Positions 44,371 to 55,146 are shown, counted from the first letter of the stretch. The stretch is 64,000 bases of DNA from Varibaculum prostatecancerukia (GCF_943169825.2 NZ_OW968402.1:124001-188000); one strand, 5' to 3'. A program made the numbers and translations. Notes: generated by a model from the sequence alone, not told the origin.

Positions 44371-45039
44371 ATGGCGAAACGGGATACTGGCGCATCTGGA
44401 GTGCTGGTTATCGGTTTAGGGCGTTTCGGCTCAGCGGTGGCCGCCTCTTTAGAGAGCCTAGAACGCGAGGTTTTGGCGGTAGAAAAATCCCCGCGGATTG
44501 TCACCCAATGGCAGTCGCGCTTACCGGTGGTGCAAGCCGACGCTACCAGCGCTGAAGCTCTACAACAGCTGGGGGCTACCGATTTTCAGGCAGCCGTAGT
44601 CGGGGTAGGAACCGCCCTAGAGGCATCGGTGCTGATTACCGCGAACCTGGTGGATTTGGGAATCGGGTCGATCTGGGCAAAAGCCACTTCCCTAGAGCAT
44701 GGGTCTATCTTAAAGCGAATCGGCGCTCACCACGTGGTTTACCCCGAATATGATGCCGGGGTGCGCACCGCTCACCTGGTGGGCGGCAAGATGCTGGACT
44801 ATATCGAGATGGATCGTAAGGGCTTCTCGGTAGTGAAAATGCGTCCGCCCAAAGCTTGCCACGGCTTCACTTTGGCAGAACTGGATACTCGCTCCCGGTA
44901 TGGGGTCACGGTAATCGGGGTGCTCTCTCCTGGCGAACCTTTTGAATATGCCTCTCCGCAAACGCGTGTGGACGCGAACGACATCATTATTGTTTCCGGC
45001 GATGCTGAACTTTTGGAGCAATTTGCCCAAATGCCCTAA
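44371..45039 (+). CDS. ktrA: K+ uptake regulatory subunit (TrkA/KtrA family)
   Basis: The 222 residues comprise an RCK/Rossmann domain (VIGLGRFGSAVAASL, VQADATSAEAL, GVGTALEASVLITANL) and a C-terminal TrkA_C domain. It sits in the cytoplasm and gates the K+ channel subunit by nucleotide binding. AGGAGG lies nine bases before the ATG. The partner channel gene at 45148-46527 is on the opposite strand and convergent. Confidence 0.95.
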   Translation: MAKRDTGASGVLVIGLGRFGSAVAASLESLEREVLAVEKSPRIVTQWQSRLPVVQADATSAEALQQLGATDFQAAVVGVGTALEASVLITANLVDLGIGSIWAKATSLEHGSILKRIGAHHVVYPEYDAGVRTAHLVGGKMLDYIEMDRKGFSVVKMRPPKACHGFTLAELDTRSRYGVTVIGVLSPGEPFEYASPQTRVDANDIIIVSGDAELLEQFAQMP

Positions 45040-45147
45040 CCTGCATTTTTGGTTGGGCTTAAGGGATTTAAAAATTTTTGAGGACGCGACGCGGCTCATC
45101 CCGCCGGGACGCTCTATCCCCGGTAACGTCAGTTTCTAACGCCCAAA

Positions 45148-46527
45148 CTATCCGATGATGGGGCGTTCTTCGGGCATTCTGATTACTCTACGGCGCTCGC
45201 GCAGGGCGAGCGCCGCCGCCACTGTCATGGTGCCAGTCCTGCCTGCGAACATCAACAGTACCAGTGAATATTTCCCGATAATTGGCAAATCTGGGGTGAT
45301 TCCGGTCGATAATCCCACGGTGGCAAAAGCAGAGATCACTTCGAATCCGAGAACGTCCATCGAATAGTCGGTTACAGACAGCAAGAAGAAGATAGCGGTC
45401 ACGACCATAATGGCACCCAGGCCAGTGACAGCCACCGATAAGCGCACTACCGAGGGGGGAATCCGCCGATGGAAGGCCTCTACGTCCCGATCCCCGCGCG
45501 CCTCGGCCATAATCGCCAGAATCATGACTGCCAGGGTAGAGACTTTGATGCCCCCGGCGGTAGAGGCGGATCCCCCACCGATAAACATCAGCACGTCCAA
45601 CAGGAACCAGGATCCTCTGGTCATTTGGCCTACGTCAATAGTGCTGATCCCGGAGGAACGCGAGTTGACTCCGAAGAGAATCGAGGTTTGTAGAGATTCC
45701 GAGGTGCTCATAGAAGCGAAGGTTCCGCGGTTATTCCATTCCGAGCAGGCGATTACTACCGCGGTAAATACCCAAACAGCCAGGTAGGTAGTAATGGTCA
45801 GTTTCGAGTGCAAACTGAGTTTGTGAGGCGAGCGCCAGTTCTCTTTCACATCTAGCACCACGGGGAACCCTAGGGCGCCTAGGAAAGTTCCCAGGATCAC
45901 CGGGGTGATCATCCACCAATCGCCCAGGTGGGCATCTACGCCCTCCGGCAGATTGATTAGCCCCGCGTTGTTGAAGATAGAGATGGACTGGAATAGGGCG
46001 TGCCAGATCGCGGAGCCCACAGATTCGTTCAAAGTTAAGAACCGGGGCAAAAGGGCAATGAAAATAATAGCTTCACAGGTAAAGGAGGTGACGATAACCG
46101 TGCGTATCAGGGCGCCCACTTTACCCAAAGAGGCAGTTTTTTCGATTGCGGCCAGCATTCTTTGGGTTAGTCCGATGTGGCGCGATACTGCCAGCGCCAA
46201 GATCGATGCCAGAGTCATTACCCCTAGGCCGCCAATATGGATGCCCAGCATAATCACGATTTGGCCAAAAAATGACCAGTAGGAGGCGGTGTTGACTACG
46301 GTCAACCCGGTTACACAAACCGCCGAGGTGGCGGTAAATAGCGCGTCTACCAGAGGGGCAGGTTTGCCGGTAGTGGTGGAGATGGGTAAGCACAGCAGCA
46401 AAGTCATTACGAAGATGATGCCAGCGAAAACCATCACCACCAGCCGAGCAGGGGAGTTGCGGGCAATACGGTCTATGGATTCTCGCAGCTTTGCGCGTTT
46501 AGAAACGTTCTTTTTACTTGCCATCAC
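45148..46527 (-). CDS. ktrB: K+ channel subunit (TrkH/KtrB family)
   Basis: The 459 residues have some ten membrane segments and four Gly-containing P-loop motifs of the SKT superfamily (FTATSAVCVTGLTVVN, FNNAGLINL, NSRSSGISTID and AFATVGLSTGITPD). It imports K+ (with Na+ or H+) together with the TrkA/KtrA subunit. AGGGAGGGG lies before the ATG. Confidence 0.95.
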   Translation of the reverse strand: MMASKKNVSKRAKLRESIDRIARNSPARLVVMVFAGIIFVMTLLLCLPISTTTGKPAPLVDALFTATSAVCVTGLTVVNTASYWSFFGQIVIMLGIHIGGLGVMTLASILALAVSRHIGLTQRMLAAIEKTASLGKVGALIRTVIVTSFTCEAIIFIALLPRFLTLNESVGSAIWHALFQSISIFNNAGLINLPEGVDAHLGDWWMITPVILGTFLGALGFPVVLDVKENWRSPHKLSLHSKLTITTYLAVWVFTAVVIACSEWNNRGTFASMSTSESLQTSILFGVNSRSSGISTIDVGQMTRGSWFLLDVLMFIGGGSASTAGGIKVSTLAVMILAIMAEARGDRDVEAFHRRIPPSVVRLSVAVTGLGAIMVVTAIFFLLSVTDYSMDVLGFEVISAFATVGLSTGITPDLPIIGKYSLVLLMFAGRTGTMTVAAALALRERRRVIRMPEERPIIG

Positions 46528-46866
46528 CCCTCCCTTGCTGAAAGAGAAAATATTTCCTGCCTAGATACTAACCCGCTACCAGTAAAATCGGTTAGGACTA
46601 GCGCAAGTTCCTCCCTCTCGCCCGAGTAGCAATCCCCAGTAGCGCCCTCATCAAGTAAAGAAAGAGTAAAAGTAGGGGGAACTTTTTATGGAAATTTGGG
46701 TTAGATGGTGGTTTTCCAATAACTTTCCTGTGGCAGTTGTGAAAAGTGGGTTATATGGGGTAGTTTTAGACATGGATATGCGAAAGTCTAGATTTTATCC
46801 AGGCTTTCCGCCTAAGCTATTAGTAATAGTCCCTAACCGGCATGGATCAACTCAGGACGGAACATT
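46528..46866. other. 339-base gap with a candidate promoter
   Basis: I see no convincing gene. On the plus strand, TTAGAC (46766-46771), 17 bases, and TAGATT (46789-46794) form a promoter-like pair ahead of the HTH gene. Confidence 0.4.
46766..46794 (+). promoter_or_regulatory. Candidate promoter of the HTH/bS22 genes
   Basis: TTAGAC and TAGATT stand 17 bases apart, 72 bases before the ATG at 46867. Both boxes match the consensus moderately. Confidence 0.4.
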
Positions 46867-47082
46867 ATGGCACAGCAGCAAGCTCCGCGCTTCGTAACAG
46901 TGGCAGAAGTCGCGGATCTGATGCGCGTGTCAAAAATGACGGTTTACCGCATGATTCACGCGGGCGATATTCCCGCAGTTCGGGTGGGTAAATCATTTAG
47001 AGTTCCCGCTGCTGCTGTTGATCAGATGATGGGGCAAGGTTTTGGTAACTGGGAGCAGAGCTCCGGGGTGGCCAATAGTTAA
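46867..47082 (+). CDS. Excisionase/MerR-like small DNA-binding protein
   Basis: The 71 residues are almost all one winged-helix DNA-binding domain of the excisionase type (RFVTVAEVADLMRVSKMTVY, IHAGDIPAVRVGKSFRVPAAA). Small proteins like this are widespread in actinobacteria at a fixed site beside the bS22 gene and are not phage remnants. It presumably regulates transcription. The target is unknown. No strong ribosome site is seen. Confidence 0.9.
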   Translation: MAQQQAPRFVTVAEVADLMRVSKMTVYRMIHAGDIPAVRVGKSFRVPAAAVDQMMGQGFGNWEQSSGVANS

Positions 47083-47173
47083 CCTCCGCCTAAGTTGTTG
47101 TATAGTAGGGCGAGAAAAATACCTCAGGTTATAAGGGCGCCGCGCGCGCACTAAGAAACAAAAGGAGGGCCTA

Positions 47174-47272
47174 ATGGGCTCGGTAGTTAAGAAGCGCCGT
47201 AAGCGTATGTCCAAGAAGAAGCACCGTAAACTGTTGCGTAAAACTCGTCACCAGCGCCGTAACAAGAAGTAA
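47174..47272 (+). CDS. Small ribosomal protein bS22 (AURKAIP1/COX24-like), 32 residues
   Basis: ATG 47174, with AAAGGAGG five bases before it, opens 32 codons that read [12 protein letters not shown], then [14 protein letters not shown] and QRRNKK, then TAA at 47270. It is extremely basic and matches the actinobacterial bS22 protein of the small subunit, the bacterial counterpart of mitochondrial mS38. It is easily missed because of its length. An intrinsic terminator follows at once. Confidence 0.93.
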   Translation: MGSVVKKRRKRMSKKKHRKLLRKTRHQRRNKK

Positions 47273-47286
47273 CGGGCAAATATTTT

Positions 47287-47321
47287 AAATGGATCCAGGA
47301 TTTCCCTGGATCCATTTTTAT
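47287..47321 (+). terminator. Intrinsic terminator after the bS22 gene
   Basis: AAATGGATCCAGG (47287-47299) pairs exactly with CCTGGATCCATTT (47305-47317), followed by TTATTTT. Confidence 0.9.
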
Positions 47322-47360
47322 TTTCCGCTATCCTACAGAAGCTGTCCGCAACTGCTCTTT

Positions 47361-47663
47361 CTAAGCGCTGCGGCGCTGGGGGACCTCCTGGCTAGCGCGA
47401 ATAATCTCGCGGCGTTCTTCCGCACTAAGTCCGCCCCAAACCCCATAGGGCTCCTGGGCGGCCAGTGCATATTCCCGGCACTGGGTGATCACCGGACACT
47501 GAGCACAGATAGCTTTCGCGGCATCATCGCGTCGCTTGCGAGTACCCCCGCGTTCGCCCTCGGGATGGAAAAACTGTTCGGTATCCAGATCCCGGCAAGC
47601 TCCTTGGTATTGCCACTCCCATAAATCTGCCAGTGGCGCGGGAAGTCGCGAGAAGTTACTCAT
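47361..47663 (-). CDS. WhiB-family iron-sulfur transcriptional regulator
   Basis: The 100-residue protein has the four cluster cysteines (Cys23, 53, 56 and 62 in GACRD and ICAQCPVITQC), the GVWGG turn (GVWGGLSAEERR) and a basic tail. Such proteins bind a 4Fe-4S cluster and the housekeeping sigma factor. It most resembles the WhiB1/WhiB2-type essential members. AAGGAG is six bases before the ATG. It is convergent with the bS22 gene. Confidence 0.96.
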   Translation of the reverse strand: MSNFSRLPAPLADLWEWQYQGACRDLDTEQFFHPEGERGGTRKRRDDAAKAICAQCPVITQCREYALAAQEPYGVWGGLSAEERREIIRASQEVPQRRSA

Positions 47664-47958
47664 CAGTGCTCCTTTGTGTCCCTCTAAGTTATGGTCAGTA
47701 TGAAGGGGTTAGCTTACAGTTTTCTGAAAAGAACGGTATTTTTTAGTGAAATCTAGCTAAATAAAAGTTTAATTCGCAGCTCAGGAGGGCAAGTAAAAGT
47801 AATTAGCGTTCAGCGAATTAGTAGTGAGAATAAAGTTTCTGCCTCTTCCTGGCAATGCTGATGCTTTCAGGAAGCTGGTGCCACCGATAAACAAACACCG
47901 GATTTAAGGTAAGACAGGTCACATCCAGCAGTGAATTTGCTGGAAAACGTGCCAATAG
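47664..47958. other. Promoter region of guaB and whiB
   Basis: There is no gene in these 295 bases. A CCAGCA/TGCTGG hairpin (47925-47930 with 47938-47943) lies just before the guaB start. Confidence 0.5.
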
Positions 47959-49515
<1,557 letters not shown>

Positions 49516-49571
49516 CCACGTATTATTTGAAACGAAAGTGCCGTAAACGCGGGCAAGTTAAGGAGTAAACG

Positions 49572-50258
49572 GTGGGCTGGATTGATGGGCCATTTATGGG
49601 TTTCGATACCGAAACCACAGGCGTAAAACCCGCAACCGATCGCATAGTTACTGCGGCCTGCGTGGAATGGCGCCATGGACAAACCCGGGAGCAAACTTGG
49701 CTGGCTGATCCAGGTATCCCCATCCCGGAGCAAGCCCAGCAGGTTCACGGGATTTCCACCGATTATGCCCGTGAACATGGACGTCCGTTAGAGCAAGTGG
49801 TGACCGAGGTAGCGCAGGTTCTAGAGGCCTGCGGTCGAGCGCAGATCCCGGTGGTTATCTATAACGCCTCTTTTGATTTACCGCTGCTAGATAGTCATTT
49901 GAAGCGTTTAGAACTGCCCACCATGCGCGAGCGAGTAGAGTTTTTGCCGGTCATCGATCCCTTGGTTTTAGATCGGGCACTAGATCGCTATCGGCGCGGC
50001 AAACGCACCCTGGAGGCGCTCGCGGAGTTTTACCAGGTGCGTGGGGAAGATGATTTGCATGATGCGTTGGTCGATGTGCGGCAAACTATTGCGGTCTTGC
50101 GGGCGCTTTGCGCTGCCTATCCCCAACTAGGGCAGATGGATTTGCGACAACTGCAGGACTATCAGCGGGATCAGCACCGCGAGTGGGCGCAGCATTTTAA
50201 CCAGTTTCTGCTGTCCAAAGGACGCAACGCCGATGTGAGCGAGGAGTGGCTAGCGTGA
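49572..50258 (+). CDS. 3'-5' exonuclease, DnaQ-like (DEDDh)
   Basis: The 228 residues show the exonuclease motifs: I in FMGFDTETTGVKP, II in VIYNASFDLPLLD and III in DDLHDALVDVRQT. This makes a DEDDh-type nuclease similar to the DnaQ epsilon subunit but free-standing, perhaps for DNA repair or RNA trimming. GTG 49572 is preceded by AAGGAG. Its stop overlaps the next gene start (GTGA). Confidence 0.93.
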   Translation: MGWIDGPFMGFDTETTGVKPATDRIVTAACVEWRHGQTREQTWLADPGIPIPEQAQQVHGISTDYAREHGRPLEQVVTEVAQVLEACGRAQIPVVIYNASFDLPLLDSHLKRLELPTMRERVEFLPVIDPLVLDRALDRYRRGKRTLEALAEFYQVRGEDDLHDALVDVRQTIAVLRALCAAYPQLGQMDLRQLQDYQRDQHREWAQHFNQFLLSKGRNADVSEEWLA

Positions 50259-51532
50259 GTGAGCAGCCCGGTTACGGTTATCGCGGCGAGGGCGAGCCGC
50301 AGGGAAATCCGCCAGGTATCGCCCCGGAACAAGGGCGCTATTTTCCTCCGCGCAACCCCAATCAGCGCCCGCAGCCAGCAGGCGCTCCTCAGCCTCAAGT
50401 GCCGGGCATCCCGCAAGTTTCGCAGACCCCGGGAGCGGCTCCGCAAAACCCTGTTGAACGACCCCTGCAACACGCGGCAGCCCCGCGACCGGCACTTCCT
50501 CCCCGTCAAAGCATCAGACGTGCGCCAGAACCCGCCCAGCCAGCTGAGAGCTATCCGCAGGTCAGCCCGCGTCCAGGGTCAGCACCGGCCAGGTCGCCTC
50601 GTACCTCGACTAGTTCCCAGCAGCACGTCCCGGCTTCCGCCTCACCGGCAGCGGCTGCGGGCGGCTATGACGCTCCTGCCTCTGTTTATGGTTCTTTGCC
50701 CAGCAGCGCGGCGACGTCACCCAGTAACTTAGCTGCGCCCCAAACAAGCGCGACTGCCGGTCAGGCATCGCCGTTAAACCCGGCGGTTTCTCCCGAAGAA
50801 GCCGATCAGGAATCTAAGTCCTCTCGGCGCTCCCCCTGGTGGCTGCTATATGGCCTGGTAGTTGTGCTTTTAATTGCCTTGGTTAGTTGGCAAATAGTGC
50901 GGCTTAGTACCGGGAAAGTTCCCTCTGCGATTCCCCTGGGCACCCAGGCAGGTGCCACTGAAACTGCGGCGGCTCCCGAACCTAAGCCCATTGCTACTGC
51001 CGATAGCGAGCAGGTGAAAAAGGTATTATCAGCGCAGCCGGTGAGTCCCGCGCAGCTGGGAGGGAACAAGAAGCGAGTAACTTTCCGTTCTCAATCCGGA
51101 ATTGCGGTTTGTACGATTGCCGAGAAACTCGAGGAGGACGTGCCACCGTTAGTTCCCCAGGCAGCAGATGCATCGGGTGCGCTTTCTAGCGGCAGCGGCG
51201 TGGTTTGCGCTACTGCCAGCAACTTTGATGCTGCCGGGAATGTTGGGAAATGTAATGAAGGCGATTTACGCCTGTCGGTGTTGGGAGTGTGGGACGCCTC
51301 CTCCGGTATTGGAGGGTGCGTGAACGGTACCACCCCGCTATACCAGGATGTAGTTGCTGGTCAACGGGATAACAGTGGTAAACGTTTCGACCTGCAATCG
51401 CTAGGGCCGGGGCAATACACCCAACTTGGTAAATACGCCTGCACCTTCGGGGGTAGCGATGTTACCTGCGTAAATGTTTCTACCGGTAAGGGCTTTAGCT
51501 TCGTTGATCTTGGCGGATATAAGTTCTTCTAA
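50255..51532 (+). CDS. Pro/Gln/Ala-rich protein with one membrane helix and a Cys-containing outer domain
   Basis: I use GTG 50255 (overlap with the upstream stop, GGAG nine bases before) and read 425 residues. The first 185 are a Pro/Gln/Ser-rich low-complexity cytoplasmic arm. A single membrane helix follows (about 190-215, WWLLYGLVVVLLIALVSW). The outer domain has paired Cys in IAVCTIAEKL, SGVVCATAS and the C-terminal YACTFGGSDVTCVNVSTGKG, a pattern common in secreted actinobacterial domains of unknown role. It is translationally coupled to the exonuclease gene, but a shared job is not evident. Confidence 0.75.
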   Translation: MSEQPGYGYRGEGEPQGNPPGIAPEQGRYFPPRNPNQRPQPAGAPQPQVPGIPQVSQTPGAAPQNPVERPLQHAAAPRPALPPRQSIRRAPEPAQPAESYPQVSPRPGSAPARSPRTSTSSQQHVPASASPAAAAGGYDAPASVYGSLPSSAATSPSNLAAPQTSATAGQASPLNPAVSPEEADQESKSSRRSPWWLLYGLVVVLLIALVSWQIVRLSTGKVPSAIPLGTQAGATETAAAPEPKPIATADSEQVKKVLSAQPVSPAQLGGNKKRVTFRSQSGIAVCTIAEKLEEDVPPLVPQAADASGALSSGSGVVCATASNFDAAGNVGKCNEGDLRLSVLGVWDASSGIGGCVNGTTPLYQDVVAGQRDNSGKRFDLQSLGPGQYTQLGKYACTFGGSDVTCVNVSTGKGFSFVDLGGYKFF

Positions 51533-51535
51533 TAG

Positions 51536-52369
51536 CTAGGCGGGATCGAGCAGCCCGAAGTGTTCAAAAGCTGCCGCCACCCCGTCCTCCTCAATCGAGG
51601 GAGCAATCCAGTCCGCAATCTCGCTTAACTTTTTTGCCCCGCCCGCTAGAGTGATCCCGATACCCGCGTCGCGCACCATTTCAAAGTCGTTTACGGAATC
51701 CCCAATCGCGATTGCTTGGTCAGGGGAAACCCCAAAATGTTGCAGAACTTCACGCATGGCGGTGCCTTTATTGACGCCTTTTACCCCCAGCTCCACCATT
51801 TCCCCGGCGCGCACGTGAACCGATCCGGGTATCACCATAAAGCGGTCTCCGAAGAGCCGGTGGGCTTCTTCAAAGCTAGAGGAGGCATCGGGGGAAAGAT
51901 AGAAAACGCATTTTGCTGCCGAGGTGGGAATACCGCTGGTTACGTAGGGCATGATTTGTTCCAGGTAAGCCGACCAATCGCCGCTGGCGGCACGGTCAGA
52001 CTTTCCCGCCAAACGGAAAAAGTCTAGGAAGTTTTCAGAGGGGTAGAAGCGGTCTTTACCTTGCCAAAGCCAGGTGGCACCGCTGCGGCGGAAATAAGCT
52101 GTCCACTCGGCGATGGCGTCCTCGTCCATGGAATGATTGGCCAGTACCTGGTCATCCACTTCCACGTAGGCGCCATTAGCGGTAATAAGCCCAGAAAAGG
52201 GCAGGAAAAACAGGGAGGGATAAATTTCAGGGAAGGAACGCCCAGTAGCGATAAATACTTTGTGTCCGCCCTCGGTAGCCGCGGTGATAGCTTCCTTTAC
52301 CTTAGGGCTGATCACCTGGTTGTGGTCGATTATGGTTCCGTCTAGATCCAAAAAAGCGAACTTGCGCAT
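51536..52369 (-). CDS. HAD-superfamily hydrolase, Cof/YidA type
   Basis: The 277 residues have the four HAD motifs: nucleophile FLDLDGTIIDHNQ, Thr/Ser in VFIATGRSFPE, a Lys in KGVNKGTAM and the acidic GDSVNDFEMV. The C2-type cap (about 80-190) places it with Cof/YidA/YbjI sugar-phosphate phosphatases. The substrate is not deducible. It is convergent with the Pro-rich gene, two bases from its end. Confidence 0.93.
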   Translation of the reverse strand: MRKFAFLDLDGTIIDHNQVISPKVKEAITAATEGGHKVFIATGRSFPEIYPSLFFLPFSGLITANGAYVEVDDQVLANHSMDEDAIAEWTAYFRRSGATWLWQGKDRFYPSENFLDFFRLAGKSDRAASGDWSAYLEQIMPYVTSGIPTSAAKCVFYLSPDASSSFEEAHRLFGDRFMVIPGSVHVRAGEMVELGVKGVNKGTAMREVLQHFGVSPDQAIAIGDSVNDFEMVRDAGIGITLAGGAKKLSEIADWIAPSIEEDGVAAAFEHFGLLDPA

Positions 52370-52540
52370 TGCTGCTCCTTATAAGGGACACCTGCCAAAG
52401 AGGAAGTCTGACAGTTTCCGGCTCTCTTCCACCCTATGGGGAAAACCCAGCTAATGCGTGCTTATGTGGGTCTCCCTAACAAAAGTGCATTACCTGCTCT
52501 AGCTAGACAGTGCACTTTAGGTGAGTGCGGGGAAAGCATT

Positions 52541-52616
52541 TGGTGCCCCGAACAGGATTCGAACCTGCGGCCTTTCGCTCCGGAGGCGAACGCTCTATCC
52601 ACTGAGCTATCGGGGC
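52541..52616 (-). tRNA. tRNA-Arg (anticodon CCG)
   Basis: A 76-base cloverleaf on the minus strand with an encoded CCA end. Acceptor GCCCCGA/TCGGGGC, D arm, anticodon stem TTCGC/GCGAA with loop CTCCGGA (CCG), and T arm AGG-TTCGAAT-CCT are all present. It reads CGG codons. Confidence 0.96.
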
Positions 52617-52728
52617 TGGACTTCAACGATTCTACACATTTACCCCGGCGCTTACTAAATCAACGCCCTCTAATTAGACGCTGATTACATTTAGGGAGGC
52701 AGACGCTAGCGAAGGCGGGTGCAATAAT

Positions 52729-54849
52729 ATGAACATGACTTTTTCTAGCCCTTATACGCACGGTTTTGCCCGGGTTGCCGCCATTACTATTCCCAGCCAT
52801 CCCGGCCAGCCGGATCGAAATGTACCGGAAATCGCGGCGGCAGTTCGAAAAGCCGCCCGCCAAGGTGTCTGTATCGCGGTGTTTCCCGAGATGAGTATTT
52901 CCGGCTATACCCTCGATGACCTGGTGTTTTCTGAGCGTTTGCTAGATAGTGTGGAGAAAGGAATCGAACGCCTGGCCAAAGCGACTTCGGATTGCGCACA
53001 GTTAATCGTGGTGGGAGCACCGCTGCGAATGGCGGGACAAATCTACGATTGCGCGGTGTTCTTGGCACGCGGAAAAGTCGTTGCCCTGACTCCGAAAGTT
53101 TTCCCTTCAAACGCCACTTATGAAAAACGCTACTTTACTTCCGGCGCGCACCTGCCTGCAGATGCCCGTTGGGAGGCGCCCCAGATTCCGGGAGTCAGCG
53201 AGGCTCCTATAGGGAACGGGATAATCAATATCGAGGACGTGGCTGGCCTGGCAGTGGGGGCAGAAGTTGGTAGTGACGGGACTGCGGCGCGTTCTCTGTC
53301 ACTGGCACTTGCCTTGCAAGGGGCAAGGGTAATCGTCAATCCCGCGGCTTATCCTGCCACTTTAGGGGGCGGCGAGCAGCAGAAACTACTGGCTGCGGCC
53401 ACTTCCCGGCGCGGGATTTGCGCCTATGTACACGCGGGAGCCGGGAATGGGGAATCGTCCTCTGATGCCGCTTGGGAAGGGCGAACCTTTATTTACCAGG
53501 ACGGCTCTAAGCTAGCGGAAACTGAACCCTTCCCCAGCGAAACCCAGATCGCCCTCGCCGATATTGATTTAACCGCGCTCGCCAATCGGAGACGGCGCGA
53601 AAGTAGTTTCGCGGATGCCAGAGCCGGGCAACCCGAAAAACCCTGGGAGATAAAGATTCGCCTGGGAGTGGGAGCTGCGGGAGCGGCTACCGCCTTTGAC
53701 CCTTGGGAAAATCATTTACACCCTGGCCAGTCAGCAGGTGAAGACGGGGGAGTGGAGCTGATTCCCAGCCCGACCAGGTTCCCCTTCCTGCCCGTCGATC
53801 AAGACGGCATAGACCGCGCCTGTCAGCAGGCATTCCAGATTCAGGTTTATGGGCTGCAAAAACGTCTGCAGGCTGTCGGCAATCCCAAGATGGTGTTGGG
53901 AGTATCCGGAGGGCTAGATTCTACTCAGGCTCTTTTGGTGTGTGCCCAGGTGGCCGCGCGCCTCGGCCTCGATAAATCCCAGATCTTGGCCTATACCTTG
54001 CCCGGTTTCGCCACCTCAGCAGGAACTAAATCTCACGCCTTTAAACTGTGTGAATCCTTGGGGATTAAGTGCGAGGAAATCGATATTCGCCCGGCTGCCC
54101 GGCAAATGCTCGCCGATATGGGGCATCCTTTCGCCGAAGGCGCCGCCCAATATGATGTAACCTTCGAGAACGTGCAGGCGGGGCTGCGCACCGACTACCT
54201 GTTCCGGATCGCCAACCACCGGGGCGGCCTAGTGATTGGAACTGGGGATTTATCTGAGGGTGCGCTGGGGTGGTGCACTTATGGGGTGGGCGACCATATG
54301 TCGCATTATTCGGTTAACCCCGGAATCCCCAAAACCATGCTGCAACACATGATTCGCTGGGTCTGCCGGCAAAACCTGTTCGGTGAAGCCTGCACGAAAG
54401 TGCTGAAAGATATTTTGGCGCAAGAAATCTCCCCGGAACTGATTCCGGGAGGCGAGGAAAAACTGCAATCCACCCAGGACACTATCGGCCCTTACGAGCT
54501 ACACGAATTCTTCCTCTACCACCTGCTATTAGGGCGCGAACCCCGCGATATTGCCTATCTGGCGCACCAGGCGTGGGCAGATAAACAAAAGGGGCTATGG
54601 CCGGCAGACCTGCCAGAATCAGATCGTCACCAATACGATTTGGCAACTATTTTGCGCTGGTTGCGCGAGTTTTTGCGCCGCTTCTTTACCTCCCAGTTCA
54701 AACGGACTTGCGTGCCTGGCGGGCCAGGAATAACTGCTGGATTCGGTCTCAGTCCCCGCGGTGATCTGCGGATGCCCTCGGATATTTCCGGAGAAATTTG
54801 GATTAAACAGGTTGACGAGTTGCTTTCGGCTTTAGAGGACGAAAAGTAG
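52729..54849 (+). CDS. nadE: NAD+ synthetase, long form, with altered glutaminase active site
   Basis: The 706-residue layout is that of glutamine-dependent NadE: an N-terminal nitrilase-type glutaminase domain and a C-terminal synthetase with the ATP pyrophosphatase loop LGVSGGLDSTQAL, GTGDLSEGALGWCTYGVGDH and FKRTCVPGGPG. In the glutaminase domain, the Glu (VFPEMSISGY) and Lys (ALTPKVFPSN) of the catalytic triad are present. Where actinobacterial enzymes have VEICED with the nucleophilic cysteine, this protein reads AEVGSD. The cysteine is therefore Gly (and the next Glu is Ser), so it should rely on free ammonia. The rest of the protein is well kept. Start ATG 52729, with a second in-frame ATG two codons later. 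Confidence 0.95.
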   Translation: MNMTFSSPYTHGFARVAAITIPSHPGQPDRNVPEIAAAVRKAARQGVCIAVFPEMSISGYTLDDLVFSERLLDSVEKGIERLAKATSDCAQLIVVGAPLRMAGQIYDCAVFLARGKVVALTPKVFPSNATYEKRYFTSGAHLPADARWEAPQIPGVSEAPIGNGIINIEDVAGLAVGAEVGSDGTAARSLSLALALQGARVIVNPAAYPATLGGGEQQKLLAAATSRRGICAYVHAGAGNGESSSDAAWEGRTFIYQDGSKLAETEPFPSETQIALADIDLTALANRRRRESSFADARAGQPEKPWEIKIRLGVGAAGAATAFDPWENHLHPGQSAGEDGGVELIPSPTRFPFLPVDQDGIDRACQQAFQIQVYGLQKRLQAVGNPKMVLGVSGGLDSTQALLVCAQVAARLGLDKSQILAYTLPGFATSAGTKSHAFKLCESLGIKCEEIDIRPAARQMLADMGHPFAEGAAQYDVTFENVQAGLRTDYLFRIANHRGGLVIGTGDLSEGALGWCTYGVGDHMSHYSVNPGIPKTMLQHMIRWVCRQNLFGEACTKVLKDILAQEISPELIPGGEEKLQSTQDTIGPYELHEFFLYHLLLGREPRDIAYLAHQAWADKQKGLWPADLPESDRHQYDLATILRWLREFLRRFFTSQFKRTCVPGGPGITAGFGLSPRGDLRMPSDISGEIWIKQVDELLSALEDEK

Positions 54850-55146
54850 GCTATTAGTCGCTAAAGCCATGCGGTGATTCCGTTCGTCGAGGGAAGCGCC
54901 TCGCCCGTCCTCGCCTGGTACCTAACTCTTCATTAGCAGGAAACGCTGCGTCCTCCCTACGGATATTTCCTTTTGTCCAAAGAGAGCCGCAGCTACCTAA
55001 GAGAGCTAGAGCACCTCAAATTAACTAAGCGGGTGCGATGGGATATTTTGGAAGCAAAGAAGAAAAATCGGTGAAACCAGGGCGCTTACCCCCGCTGGTT
55101 ATTGCCCATGAAAATGGCGGTTATCCGCCCAACTTTAGGAGGAACA
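54850..55146. other. Gap between nadE and pepC
   Basis: No gene is seen. It holds a small GGCGG/CCGCC stem (55116-55120 with 55125-55129) just before the pepC ribosome site. Confidence 0.4.

Noticed and set aside
46688-46897. Plus-strand frame of 69 codons with a G-rich site before the ATG
   Set aside because: It overlaps the excisionase-like gene start, has a Trp-rich unusual composition and no recognisable family. Treated as a chance frame.
52541-52684. Plus-strand frame across the tRNA-Arg region
   Set aside because: It is the antisense of a tRNA and has no family match.
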